From CAZUAQ01 sp964618455 (GTDB lineage Bacteria; Planctomycetota; Phycisphaerae; UBA1845; PWPN01): 31,414 nucleotides of DNA. Shown piece by piece: positions 1 through 7,586 of the stretch. Within the stretch, counting starts at the first letter, position 1, and every line of letters begins with the position of its first letter. Below the pieces are notes generated by a model that worked only from the letters and a program-made list of their open reading frames with translations, was not told the origin of the DNA and made no database searches. The DNA lies in the NCBI GenBank assembly GCA_964618455.1, contig CAZUAQ010000057.1:1-31414 (forward strand). The letters are read 5' to 3'. The position numbers and the translations under genes were made by a program.

Positions 1-12
1 GAGAGCGGGAGT

Positions 13-876
13 GTGTCAGTGGCCGACGAATCGGCAAAACCGAGCGGACCGGCGACCGGGAACGGCGCGGTGCGAAGCAAGAAGACGGACGTTCCGGCGG
101 GATTGTGGAGTCAGTGTCCCCGGTGCGGCGCGACCGTGACACAGAAGATGCTGGAAGAAAACATGCACGTCTGCCCGGAGTGCGACTACCATCACCGCAT
201 CTCCGCCCGCAAGCGTATCGAATTCCTCGCCGATCCCGACACGTTCGAAGAGTTCCTGCCCGATCTGGTCAGCACGGACCCTCTGAAATTCTCCGACCGC
301 ATTCCGTACAAGCAGCGTATCGAGGATGCGCAGAGCAAATCCGGTGAGACCGAGGCGGTGCTGGTCGGGAAATCGTTCATCCGCGGGCGCGCGGTCATCC
401 TGGCAGTCATGAATCCCCATTTCATCATGGCGTCGATGGGCGCGGTGGTGGGGGAGAAGATCACTGCCGGGTTAGAGCGGGCCGCCGATGAAAACCTTCC
501 CTTCGTCGTCGTGACGTCGTCCGGCGGCGCGCGCATGCAGGAGGGCATGGTCTCCCTGGTGCAGATGGCCAAGACCTCGGCGGCGGTGGCGCGACTCGAT
601 GATGCGGGCGGCCTGTACATCGTGATCATGACGGATCCCACTACGGCGGGCGTGGCGGCGAGCTTCGCTTCGCTGGGTGACATTCATCTTGCCGAACCTG
701 GTGCCATGGTGGGTTTCGCCGGGCCACGGGTCATTGAGAACACCATCAAGGCCAAGCTGCCCGAGGGCTTCCAATCCGCCGAGTTCATGCTGCAGCACGG
801 CTTCGTGGATCGGATCGTCCATCGCCATAATCTGCGTACCGAGGTGGCCCGGATCATTGACTACGCGGGCAAGTGA
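13..876 (+). CDS. accD: Acetyl-CoA carboxylase carboxyltransferase subunit beta
   Basis: This subunit works with AccA to move the carboxyl group from carboxybiotin to acetyl-CoA, giving malonyl-CoA for fatty-acid synthesis in the cytosol. The protein has 287 residues, the usual length. An N-terminal zinc ribbon is visible with Cys35, Cys38, Cys54 and Cys57 (CPRC and CPEC pairs), followed by the crotonase-like carboxyltransferase fold with the conserved SSGGARMQEG stretch near residue 170 and the C-terminal AEFMLQHGFVDRIV region. The start is a GTG preceded by the purine-rich GAGAGCGGGAG. The frame stays open to the window edge, so a start further upstream cannot be excluded. The first 30 residues before the zinc ribbon are low in complexity and probably disordered. 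The assignment is firm; only the start is open. Confidence 0.96.
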   Translation: MSVADESAKPSGPATGNGAVRSKKTDVPAGLWSQCPRCGATVTQKMLEENMHVCPECDYHHRISARKRIEFLADPDTFEEFLPDLVSTDPLKFSDRIPYKQRIEDAQSKSGETEAVLVGKSFIRGRAVILAVMNPHFIMASMGAVVGEKITAGLERAADENLPFVVVTSSGGARMQEGMVSLVQMAKTSAAVARLDDAGGLYIVIMTDPTTAGVAASFASLGDIHLAEPGAMVGFAGPRVIENTIKAKLPEGFQSAEFMLQHGFVDRIVHRHNLRTEVARIIDYAGK

Positions 877-962
877 CCTACCCGTTCCCACACGATTCCC
901 GACATCATTCACCGCGTTCGCGGGCGTTTTTACCTTGGATAAGTCAGGTTGCACACATCCTG

Positions 963-970
963 TCCGATAA
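963..970 (+). promoter_or_regulatory. Sigma-28-like -10 box upstream of the Hpt gene
   Basis: TCCGATAA differs by one base from the sigma-28 (FliA) -10 consensus GCCGATAA. No TAAA element is seen at the expected distance upstream, so this is only a candidate. It lies about 210 bases before the Hpt start. Confidence 0.25.
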
Positions 971-1174
971 TTTCAGTATGCTGCGAGCGCGTAGGGGTGT
1001 TTGCCTGAGTCGGTATCGCTATCGATCCGAGTTTGCCCTTCATTTCTTCATGCCGTGTCCGATTGCGTCGATACGTCGAGGGTCCGGGTAGCGCCTGACT
1101 GCATTTCGAACAGGCCGATCGAGTGAAGAATGGGCTACGGCGATCAGCCGACAGACAATTGGAGCAGATCCGAA

Positions 1175-1504
1175 ATGTCTTCCACAGACACGACTCCCAT
1201 CTACAGTGAATTCAGTCGAGACGAGGACATGCTCGACCTCGTGGAAGAGTTTGTCGAAAACCTGGCAGAGCGCATCAACGCGATTGAGAACGCATTGGAT
1301 TCCAATGACATCGATGAGCTGAAGCAGATCTCGCATCAACTCAAGGGGGCCAGCGGAGGCTACGGTTTCAATTCGATCGGACTCGTGGCGGGGGAACTCG
1401 AGGCGTTGATGATGTCCGAGCAGAAGGACGCAGATGTAAAGGGCAAGATCGACGAACTTCTATCGATGTGCCGGCGCGCGACGGCCACGCCGCCGCCCGC
1501 GTGA
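1175..1504 (+). CDS. Hpt domain phosphotransfer protein
   Basis: A stand-alone histidine phosphotransfer protein of 109 residues, which would relay phosphate between a hybrid histidine kinase and a response regulator. The signature HQLKGASGGYGF is present, with phospho-accepting His54 and Lys57, in a helical bundle (FVENLAERINAIENAL, then ISHQLKG, then LEALMM). The chosen ATG has GGAG ten bases upstream; an in-frame ATG at 1130 would add 15 residues but has a weaker ribosome site. No kinase or receiver gene is adjacent, so its partners are unknown. A TCCGATAA box lies at 963-970, resembling boxes in front of the flagellar genes further on, which hints at but does not prove a link to motility. 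Confidence 0.85.
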   Translation: MSSTDTTPIYSEFSRDEDMLDLVEEFVENLAERINAIENALDSNDIDELKQISHQLKGASGGYGFNSIGLVAGELEALMMSEQKDADVKGKIDELLSMCRRATATPPPA

Positions 1505-1943
1505 GCCTTGGCACGGCGGCCGTAAGTTGATCGACCGGTCGTCGGTAAGGGAATCTCCCGCGCAATTGCGATCCCATGGTACACAACCACGTCGCGAATC
1601 TCTCCATCGAGGTGTCGCGGCGTTTCTTATGCGCTTTTTGAGGTTTGGCAGGGCAGGAGGAAAGACAGATCTGCCGACAACCGCGTCCGCCTCAATGTGA
1701 GGCTCATGGAACGAGGCGCGATGGATGCGATCGAAGCCCGGCAGCGCGGGAGACCCGAGCGGCAAGAAAAAACCGTCGTGCGCCTTTGAGGCATCACGAC
1801 GGTTTTGATTCATTGATCTGCCTTAGCCGTGGCGTCGGACTATGGCAAGACCAAGAGTGTCGAAGAAGGCTGCCGAAGAGAGCCGGGCGATCCTGAATCC
1901 ATGACATGAACGCAGATGATGCCTCGGTTCTCCGCTTATTGCG
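1505..1943. other. Intergenic region between the Hpt gene and the HU gene
   Basis: About 440 bases between convergent genes. The only clear element is the hairpin at 1769-1806, listed separately. The short open frames in this stretch cross that hairpin or lack a ribosome site and family resemblance. No RNA gene was recognised. Confidence 0.6.
1769..1806. terminator. Bidirectional intrinsic terminator
   Basis: A perfect 12-base inverted repeat, AAAACCGTCGTG at 1769-1780 and CACGACGGTTTT at 1795-1806. The loop holds an inner GCCT/AGGC stem. Each arm carries A/T at its outer end, so the hairpin can be followed by a U run in both directions. It would serve both the plus-strand Hpt gene and the minus-strand HU gene. 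Confidence 0.85.
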
Positions 1944-2300
1944 TTATCGGCGTTTCTTAGCGGCCTTCTTCTTTTTCTTGCCGGCTTTTTTCTTGGTGGT
2001 CTTGCGACCACTACCGCCGAGCACAGCCTCCTTGCAGGCCTTGGCGACGCGGAACTTCACGACCTTCTTGGCCGGAATCCGAATCGATTCGCCCGTCGCG
2101 GGGTTGCGCCCCATCCGAGCTTTGCGATGCACGAGAACAAGCTTGCCGAGACCCGGAAGGGTGAAGCTGTTCTTGGCTTCGCTGTAAGCCAGGTCCGCCA
2201 ACTCTTCGAGGAAGAGTGACGCCTGCTTTTTGGTGACGTCGACCCTTTCGGCCAACTCACCGGCGATAGCCGACTTGGACATCTTTTTGCTCTTGGCCAT
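1944..2300 (-). CDS. HU-family DNA-binding protein with lysine-rich C-terminal tail
   Basis: A nucleoid-associated protein that bends and compacts DNA as a dimer. Residues 7-93 are a normal HU/IHF fold: dimer helices, then the DNA-gripping arm with GRNPATGESIRIPAKK at about 64-79. After the usual end of the fold (KACKEAV) the protein continues with about 24 residues rich in Lys and Arg (95-118), resembling a histone H1 tail. Most HU proteins stop near 90 residues. The start is well set by AAGGAGG at 2306-2312, five bases before the ATG. A possible promoter lies at 2355-2383. The gene converges on the Hpt gene across a shared terminator. HU versus IHF subtype cannot be decided here. Confidence 0.94.
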   Translation of the reverse strand: MAKSKKMSKSAIAGELAERVDVTKKQASLFLEELADLAYSEAKNSFTLPGLGKLVLVHRKARMGRNPATGESIRIPAKKVVKFRVAKACKEAVLGGSGRKTTKKKAGKKKKKAAKKRR

Positions 2301-2354
2301 CGTAACCTCCTTGTCTTCTGACAGAGCCGACCATTGGCTCCTGATTAAGGCGAG

Positions 2355-2383
2355 AATATAAACGGTTCACGAACAAGCGTCCA
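2355..2383 (-). promoter_or_regulatory. Candidate sigma-70 promoter of the HU gene
   Basis: On the minus strand TGGACG (2383-2378) and TATATT (2360-2355) are separated by exactly 17 bases. They match the consensus at 4 of 6 and 5 of 6 positions. The HU start codon is about 55 bases downstream. Confidence 0.45.
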
Positions 2384-2534
2384 GCCGAAAACCCCTGCCA
2401 TTATTGATTTTTTTATCGTACGCTCGTTCTCGATCTCATGGGGAATCGGGCATCGAACGGCTTGACGAAGTGAGGGACGCGCGCCATGCTGACCGTCATC
2501 GACATGTCCCTGCCATGAATTCGAGGAGAGCATC

Positions 2535-3884
2535 ATGCATCCCAATGACTACCAGGAACGGTTCATCGATCTGACCGAGGAGCGCGCGGCACGCGACTAT
2601 CCGATGGCGGTCGAAGCGCTTCGCGAAGAAAAACTCACAACCCTTTCGCGCTGCGAAGATGCGTTTGCCGTGACCGCGAAGGCAGGCAAGAAGGTCCTGA
2701 TGGCGCGGACACTTTCACGGCCGTTACGCTACTTTCTGGCCAAACGATTCGACGGTCCGTATTGCGTAGTAGCGGAAAGAATGGACGAAATCCGCGGTTT
2801 TTGTGCGAAAAACGGGCTTATCGAGCAGTTTCACCCCGGCTATACGCGCATGGTGCCCGCTCACCACGTGGTGGAACTGCACCTGACCGGATGCCCGGAT
2901 CCCCTGCCGACGTACCATCGTTTTTTCACACCCCGACAGAACGCTTTCTCGCAGGACGTCACTGAACTCGGGGAGCGCTACATCGCCGCAACATATGAGG
3001 CGATTGCCCGCCGACTTTCCCGCATGCCGGCCGATGAGCCCGTGGGCGTCGCCTTTTCCGGCGGCATCGACAGCACCTCGGTGGCCATGCTGACCCATCG
3101 GGCGTTCCACCAACTCGGACGGAATCCCGAGCTTCTCCGGCTGTTTACGCTCTCATTCGGGGAAGGGGCCCAGGATGCGGAACAGGCTGTAAAAACGGCC
3201 CGGGCCGTCGGATTGGCGGACCATCACGAGATCATCACCGGTGATCCGGCCCATCTCGACGCCGAGGCGGTCATCCGTGTCATCGAGGACTACCAGCCCC
3301 TCGACGTGCAGTGCGCCGCCATGAACATGGCCTTGCTGGATGGCATTCGCAAACGCTATCCCGATTGGAGATGGATGATCGACGGGGATGGGGGCGATGA
3401 GAATCTCAAGGATTACCCACTCGAGGGCACGGAGATCACGACGCACAGCGTATTGAACAACATGATGCTGTACCAGGAAGGCTGGGGTGTTCACTCGGTG
3501 AAGCACAGCATCGTGTACTCGGGCGGATTGAGTCGATCGTATACCCGGACATACAACACCGCGCGGCATTTCGGATTCGAGGGATTCAGTCCGTTCACCT
3601 GCTGTTCCGTCATCGAGGCGGCAGAGGGGATCCCGTTCGTCGCCATGACCGACTATGAAGCGGAGCCGCTCTACGCGATGAAGGGGAGGATCGTGGCCGC
3701 GGGGATCAAGGCGGTGACGGGGCAGGACATGCCTATCCCGCACAAGCGCCGGTTCCAGGAAGGCGCACTCTCATCGCGCGAACTCGAGGAGCGCCTGCCG
3801 CTGAACAAGCCGCACTACCGGCGCATCTTCGATTCGATATGGGAGAATCCTTCGCGGGGTCGCGCGACGTCTGTTCCGGCATGA
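2535..3884 (+). CDS. Asparagine-synthetase-like PP-loop ATP pyrophosphatase
   Basis: A 449-residue enzyme whose C-terminal two thirds resemble the synthetase domain of AsnB. The ATP-binding PP-loop SGGIDS is at 175-180, and DGDGGDE at 283-289 matches the SGxGxDE region of AsnB. The N-terminal 150 residues look like a decayed class II glutaminase domain (HPGYTRMVPAHH, then YHRFFTP) but lack the N-terminal catalytic Cys: the protein begins Met-His. It therefore probably does not hydrolyse glutamine itself; the family chemistry is adenylation of a carboxylate followed by attack of a nitrogen nucleophile. GAGGAG six bases before the ATG supports the start. Its stop overlaps the start of the radical SAM gene as ATGA, so the two are translationally coupled and likely act on one pathway. 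The substrate is unknown. Confidence 0.85.
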   Translation: MHPNDYQERFIDLTEERAARDYPMAVEALREEKLTTLSRCEDAFAVTAKAGKKVLMARTLSRPLRYFLAKRFDGPYCVVAERMDEIRGFCAKNGLIEQFHPGYTRMVPAHHVVELHLTGCPDPLPTYHRFFTPRQNAFSQDVTELGERYIAATYEAIARRLSRMPADEPVGVAFSGGIDSTSVAMLTHRAFHQLGRNPELLRLFTLSFGEGAQDAEQAVKTARAVGLADHHEIITGDPAHLDAEAVIRVIEDYQPLDVQCAAMNMALLDGIRKRYPDWRWMIDGDGGDENLKDYPLEGTEITTHSVLNNMMLYQEGWGVHSVKHSIVYSGGLSRSYTRTYNTARHFGFEGFSPFTCCSVIEAAEGIPFVAMTDYEAEPLYAMKGRIVAAGIKAVTGQDMPIPHKRRFQEGALSSRELEERLPLNKPHYRRIFDSIWENPSRGRATSVPA

Positions 3885-4939
3885 AGCTGAACGCCTACGA
3901 TCGCTGGGTGGAATCTCTTCGCCCCGGCAAGAGCGCGCTCGACGCACAGCGTCCTGTCGATGCGTTCGTCGAGGAAGAGATGCTGCCTTCGGGGCATTGC
4001 GGCCGCGTGCTGACCGTGCTGCTGAGCAATCGCGAGTGTCCCTACCGCTGCGTGTTCTGCGGCCTGTGGCAGGAGACGCTCGATCACACGCCCGAGCCCT
4101 GCGCAGTGGCCGAACAGGTTCGTCTCGCCATCGAACAGCATGGTGTATGCGACGCCATCAAGCTCTACAACGCCGGTAGCTTCTTTGACGAACACGCCAT
4201 TCCCGTATCGGACCACGCGCGCATCGCCGCGTTGTGCCGGGACTTTCCCGTGGTGATCGTAGAATCGCGGCCGGAGTTGATCGACGCGCGCGCGGTGGCG
4301 TTCGCCCGGCAGGTCCGGCATCTACAGATCGCCATCGGACTCGAGGTGGCGGACGACACACTCCTCGCCCTGATGAACAAGCGGATGTCGTGTGCGTCGG
4401 TGCGCCGGGCGTCTGAGTTTTTGCGGAACGCGGGCATGTCCTGGCGCGCGTTCGTCATGGTGCAGCCTCCGTTTGTGGATGAAGCGGATGCCGTCGCTCT
4501 GGCGGAGAAAACGGTCGCCTTCTCCGCAGAATGCGGTGCACAGGCGGTCAGCCTCATTCGTTCGTACGCCACAGCGGGGTCGATGGAGCAATTCGCGCGC
4601 GAAGGCTTCTGGAAACCGCCCAGCCTCTGGACGGTGCATGCCGCCGCCCAGAAGGCGCTGGCGACCTTTCCCGGGATCACGCTGGTGGATCGATGGAGTT
4701 TGAGACACGGGCCCACATGCCGGCAGTGCGCATCGGGAATGGATGACGCATTTGCCTTGTTGAACACGCGTCAACACCTGCCGGAAGTGACATGCGATTG
4801 CCGACGAGCTTGGTCGCAACGCATGGCCGATCGGACCGATTCGGTCAAAGGCGTTGAAGCCTATCGCGCTTATCTGCATGATGTTCTGAAGCAGGGGAGG
4901 GATGCCCGAAATGGACGGATGACGCCCCCACCCGCTTAA
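3881..4939 (+). CDS. Radical SAM protein resembling the archaeosine enzyme RaSEA
   Basis: A 352-residue radical SAM enzyme. The 4Fe-4S cluster motif CPYRCVFC (Cys53, Cys57, Cys60) is followed by KLYNAGSFFD at 94-103, ESRPE at 128-132, an IGLEVADD stretch near 152 and QPPF near 195. That order recalls the archaeal TIGR01210/RaSEA family, which splits a C-N bond of a lysine adduct on tRNA to form archaeosine. C-terminal CxxC (280, 283) and CxC (305, 307) may hold a metal. The ATG at 3881 is preferred over one at 3839, because it overlaps the upstream stop as ATGA and places the start next to the family's conserved region. There is no Shine-Dalgarno of its own, as expected for coupled translation. 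RaSEA resemblance is from memory of motifs and is the weaker part of the call. Confidence 0.85.
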   Translation: MKLNAYDRWVESLRPGKSALDAQRPVDAFVEEEMLPSGHCGRVLTVLLSNRECPYRCVFCGLWQETLDHTPEPCAVAEQVRLAIEQHGVCDAIKLYNAGSFFDEHAIPVSDHARIAALCRDFPVVIVESRPELIDARAVAFARQVRHLQIAIGLEVADDTLLALMNKRMSCASVRRASEFLRNAGMSWRAFVMVQPPFVDEADAVALAEKTVAFSAECGAQAVSLIRSYATAGSMEQFAREGFWKPPSLWTVHAAAQKALATFPGITLVDRWSLRHGPTCRQCASGMDDAFALLNTRQHLPEVTCDCRRAWSQRMADRTDSVKGVEAYRAYLHDVLKQGRDARNGRMTPPPA

Positions 4940-4978
4940 GCCATGCCCACCGAACACACCGCATACACAGCACTTCCC

Positions 4979-6343
4979 TCAGACCACGTCCGGAATGACC
5001 CACGGCTCGCGATACGTGCGTTTCAGCATGGCGTTGGCGTCGGCGTCATCGGTACGCTCGGTGTCGGGATCGATCACCAGCCGCCGCCCGCCGAGGCGGT
5101 AGGAGATGTTGGCATACTGGCTGAGCAGTGTGGAGCGATGACCAATCTCGATGTCGGCGTTCGGGCGTCGGCGCGATGCGACGCACGCGAAGAAGTTGTC
5201 CAGGTGCGGGGGATGCGGATGGCGCCCGGGCGACGACCCGATCTCCTTCCCGTCGGGATTCCACGCCTGCCATCCCCCGCCATGACGGCCGAACAGCATC
5301 ATTCCCTTCGTCCCGTGAACCTCGATGCGTGTCGCGTTGAACCGCCAGTCGGGAAAGCCGTCCGTTTCACGAAAACCCCAGGGTGTCTTCTGCATGTGCG
5401 GCGTCCATAACGTCAGTTCGAACGTCATGATCAGGTCGTCGTACTCCCAGGTCGCGATCTGCGTGTCCGGCGTTTCCTGGGCATCCTTCATCGCCAGCTT
5501 GCCGCCGGTGGCGAAGACCGCCTTCGGGTATTCCCGGCCGATCAGCATCCGGGCGGCGTCGATCTGATGAATGCCGTCGTTGATGATGTCCCCGCCGGAA
5601 TACTCCCAGAACCAGTGCCACTTGTAGTGAAAGTGGTTCGGATTGAATGGCCGCTTCGGGGCGGGGCCCAGCCAGGTATCGTAGTCCACGCCGTCGGGCG
5701 TCGGGGTATCTTCCACCGCTGGAACAGGCGGGCGGTTCTTCATGTTGAAGACGCGTACCAGGTGAATGTTGCCGATCTTGCCTGCGCGGAGGAAGTCGAC
5801 GGCGTGTTGGGAATACCGGCCGCTGCGGGTCTGTGTTCCGAGTTGGACGATGCGTTCATACTTTCGGGCCGCCTCCACCATCTTGAGCCCTTCCCACGGC
5901 GTGTGCGAGGCGGGCTTCTCGACATAGACGTCCTTGCCCGCCTGGCAGGCGAGAATCGTCGGCAGGGCATGCCAGTGATCCGGCGTACAGTTGAAAAAGA
6001 CATTCACGTCGCGGTCGTCGAGGATCCGGCGGAAATCGGATACGGTGACCGGGCGTCTGCCGGTTGTGGCTTCGACCAGATTGGCCGCTTCGGCAAGTCG
6101 GCCGGCGTCCACGTCGCACAGGTAGCGAACCTCCACGTTCGGCCGTTTCAGGAGTTCCTCGCGCAGCAGGAACGTGCCGCGGCCCCCGGTACCCATCATG
6201 CCGACGATGAATGCCCGATCCCTGCTGCCCGCGTGCACCGCCGATGTGACGGCCAGAGACGCGGCGGCGGAACCGGCCAGGAAACGCCGACGGTTGATGT
6301 GCGATTCGCTCCAGAGCGGGTACCGGGATTTTCGTCGATGCAT
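4979..6343 (-). CDS. Tat-exported Gfo/Idh/MocA family oxidoreductase
   Basis: A 454-residue NAD(P)-dependent sugar or inositol-type oxidoreductase, exported in folded form. The N-terminus has a twin-arginine signal (RRRFLAGSAAA, residues 18-28, ending near AVHA). A Rossmann fold follows (VGMMGTGGRG, about 47-56), then the family EKP motif at 142-144 and the substrate-side motif GGDIINDGIHQID at 250-262. Such exported members are numerous in planctomycetes; substrates are mostly unknown. GAGG seven bases before the ATG supports the start. It stands alone: the radical SAM gene converges on its 3' end and the sigma factor gene diverges from its 5' end. Confidence 0.93.
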   Translation of the reverse strand: MHRRKSRYPLWSESHINRRRFLAGSAAASLAVTSAVHAGSRDRAFIVGMMGTGGRGTFLLREELLKRPNVEVRYLCDVDAGRLAEAANLVEATTGRRPVTVSDFRRILDDRDVNVFFNCTPDHWHALPTILACQAGKDVYVEKPASHTPWEGLKMVEAARKYERIVQLGTQTRSGRYSQHAVDFLRAGKIGNIHLVRVFNMKNRPPVPAVEDTPTPDGVDYDTWLGPAPKRPFNPNHFHYKWHWFWEYSGGDIINDGIHQIDAARMLIGREYPKAVFATGGKLAMKDAQETPDTQIATWEYDDLIMTFELTLWTPHMQKTPWGFRETDGFPDWRFNATRIEVHGTKGMMLFGRHGGGWQAWNPDGKEIGSSPGRHPHPPHLDNFFACVASRRRPNADIEIGHRSTLLSQYANISYRLGGRRLVIDPDTERTDDADANAMLKRTYREPWVIPDVV

Positions 6344-6380
6344 GAGCGGACCTCGATGGGCTTGGGAACGTGAGTCCGCT

Positions 6381-6386
6381 ATTGTA
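6381..6386 (-). promoter_or_regulatory. Candidate -10 box of the Gfo/Idh/MocA gene
   Basis: TACAAT on the minus strand, preceded directly by TG, about 40 bases before the start codon. No good -35 element at 16-18 bases. Similar GTACAAT or GTATAAT boxes precede other genes in the window. Confidence 0.3.
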
Positions 6387-6454
6387 CAGCGAGGTGGTCA
6401 TCCTGCATCCCGGCGAAGTCACAGGGAAAAACCTGTCCTCCGCCGATCGATTGA

Positions 6455-7063
6455 GTGAACGACGTGAGCGACGATCAGCAACATCCGAAGGATGGATCGA
6501 CCGATGCGCGGGGCCGCGTGGAGAGCTGGCTCGCAGCCTACGGTGACGCCCTGTACGCGTTCGCCCTTCAGCGGCTCGGGCAGTCGCAGGATGCCGAGGA
6601 TGCGGTCCAGGAAGCCCTCCTGGCGGCGATGCGATCGGCGGAGCATTTTCGCGGCGACTCGACGGAGCGGACCTGGCTGACCGGCATCCTGCTCCACAAG
6701 GTGCAGGATCTGCTTCGCAAGCGGGCGCGGGAGTCGGCGTGGAAGGAGCGCGTCGCGGATGAGCTGGCCGCCGAGAGTCCCATGTTCCGGGGCGGGTTCT
6801 TTCGCGAGAGGCCGATCGACTGGGATCGCGGGCTGCCCGAGCATGCGCTACAATCTGCCGAGTTGCGAAGCTTTCTGCTCAAGGAGATCGAGCGCCTGCC
6901 TCCGGCGATGCGGGCGGCGTTCTGCCTTCGGGAACTGGACGACGTTTCTACGGAAGAAGTTTGTCAGGTTCTGGGCGTGACGGCGACCAATCTATGGACG
7001 CTCGTGCATCGGGCCAAAGTCAGGTTGCGCGAGGCCGTCACGCGGAAGTGGCTCGACCGATAA
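6455..7063 (+). CDS. ECF-type RNA polymerase sigma factor
   Basis: A 202-residue sigma-70 family factor of the extracytoplasmic function group, which would direct RNA polymerase to a small stress or envelope regulon. Region 2 spans about 28-92 (YAFALQRLGQSQDAEDAVQE, then the -10-reading helix ending LLHKVQDLLRKR). Region 4 spans about 140-198 with the helix-turn-helix DVSTEEVCQVLGVTATNLWT and HRAKVRLRE. A 45-residue linker joins them. The GTG start lacks a strong Shine-Dalgarno; the GTG at 6464 is an alternative. The gene 38 bases downstream encodes a zinc-type anti-sigma protein, the usual arrangement. A short inverted repeat, ACAGG-N6-CCTGT at 6421-6436, sits just upstream and could be an operator. 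Confidence 0.93.
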   Translation: MNDVSDDQQHPKDGSTDARGRVESWLAAYGDALYAFALQRLGQSQDAEDAVQEALLAAMRSAEHFRGDSTERTWLTGILLHKVQDLLRKRARESAWKERVADELAAESPMFRGGFFRERPIDWDRGLPEHALQSAELRSFLLKEIERLPPAMRAAFCLRELDDVSTEEVCQVLGVTATNLWTLVHRAKVRLREAVTRKWLDR

Positions 7064-7101
7064 CGCGTTGATCGGCGGCCAGTGGTCAAGGAGTACGCAC
7101 G

Positions 7102-7392
7102 CTGAAGCTCTTCAAGACGATCTGGTACGTACTCACCCTCCAATGCGAGGAGGCGGATCGTATCCGTGTGATGGACCGCACCGGCCACGCGACCCGGGCC
7201 CAACGGCTGGGCGAGTGGCTGCACCGCATCGGATGCCGCTCCTGCCGGGTGGCGCGCGCGCAACTCCTGCAACTCGACCGAATCCTCCACCCACCCTCAG
7301 GCAGGAGCGAATCCCACGCCGATCCGATGCCCGCGGAGGTACGTTCGCGCCTGGCGGAGAGACTCCACGCCGATCTCGAGCGTGATGATTGA
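7102..7392 (+). CDS. Small zinc-type anti-sigma factor, apparent CTG start
   Basis: A 96-residue protein likely to bind the ECF sigma factor encoded just upstream. It reads (M)KLFKTIWYVLTLQCEEADRI, and carries the ZAS-type zinc motif H-x3-C-x2-C (His41, Cys45, Cys48) plus Cys15. No transmembrane helix is present, so it would be a soluble anti-sigma. The frame has no ATG, GTG or TTG between the upstream in-frame TGA at 7069 and codon 7168. The conserved-looking N-terminus begins with CTG at 7102, which has AAGGAG eight bases before it. A start at GTG 7168 or ATG 7171 would remove Cys15 and the helical N-terminus. The zinc motif and gene order make the function likely; the CTG start is inferred. 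Confidence 0.75.
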   Translation: MKLFKTIWYVLTLQCEEADRIRVMDRTGHATRAQRLGEWLHRIGCRSCRVARAQLLQLDRILHPPSGRSESHADPMPAEVRSRLAERLHADLERDD

Positions 7393-7443
7393 CGCTCTTC
7401 TGAATTCCTCAGGTCCTGCCACCGCGAAAGCGCTCCTCATCTC

Positions 7444-7471
7444 GACCGGTCCCGTGACGGGTCTCTTTTTT
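7444..7471 (+). terminator. Likely intrinsic terminator after the sigma/anti-sigma pair
   Basis: A short GC hairpin, CCCG-TGA-CGGG at 7451-7461 (alternative outer pairing GACC/GGTC), followed by TCTC and a run of six T at 7466-7471. The stem is short, so strength is uncertain. Confidence 0.5.
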
Positions 7472-7586
7472 CTGATCGTTTTTTCTGCAAGCTCGCTCCA
7501 CACATCGCGACTCATCGACGTAGTTCGAGAAACAGGGAATTCTTCCCCAAGACACATGCCATTCATGTAGAGAAGGAGAGCAACGT

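Noticed and set aside
2462..2490. TTGACG-N17-CATGCT upstream of the AsnB-like gene
   Set aside because: The -10 matches at only three positions, too weak to list as a promoter.
7382..7570. Possible 62-residue hydrophobic peptide after the anti-sigma gene
   Set aside because: It overlaps the anti-sigma stop, contains the likely terminator hairpin and T run, and has no Shine-Dalgarno.
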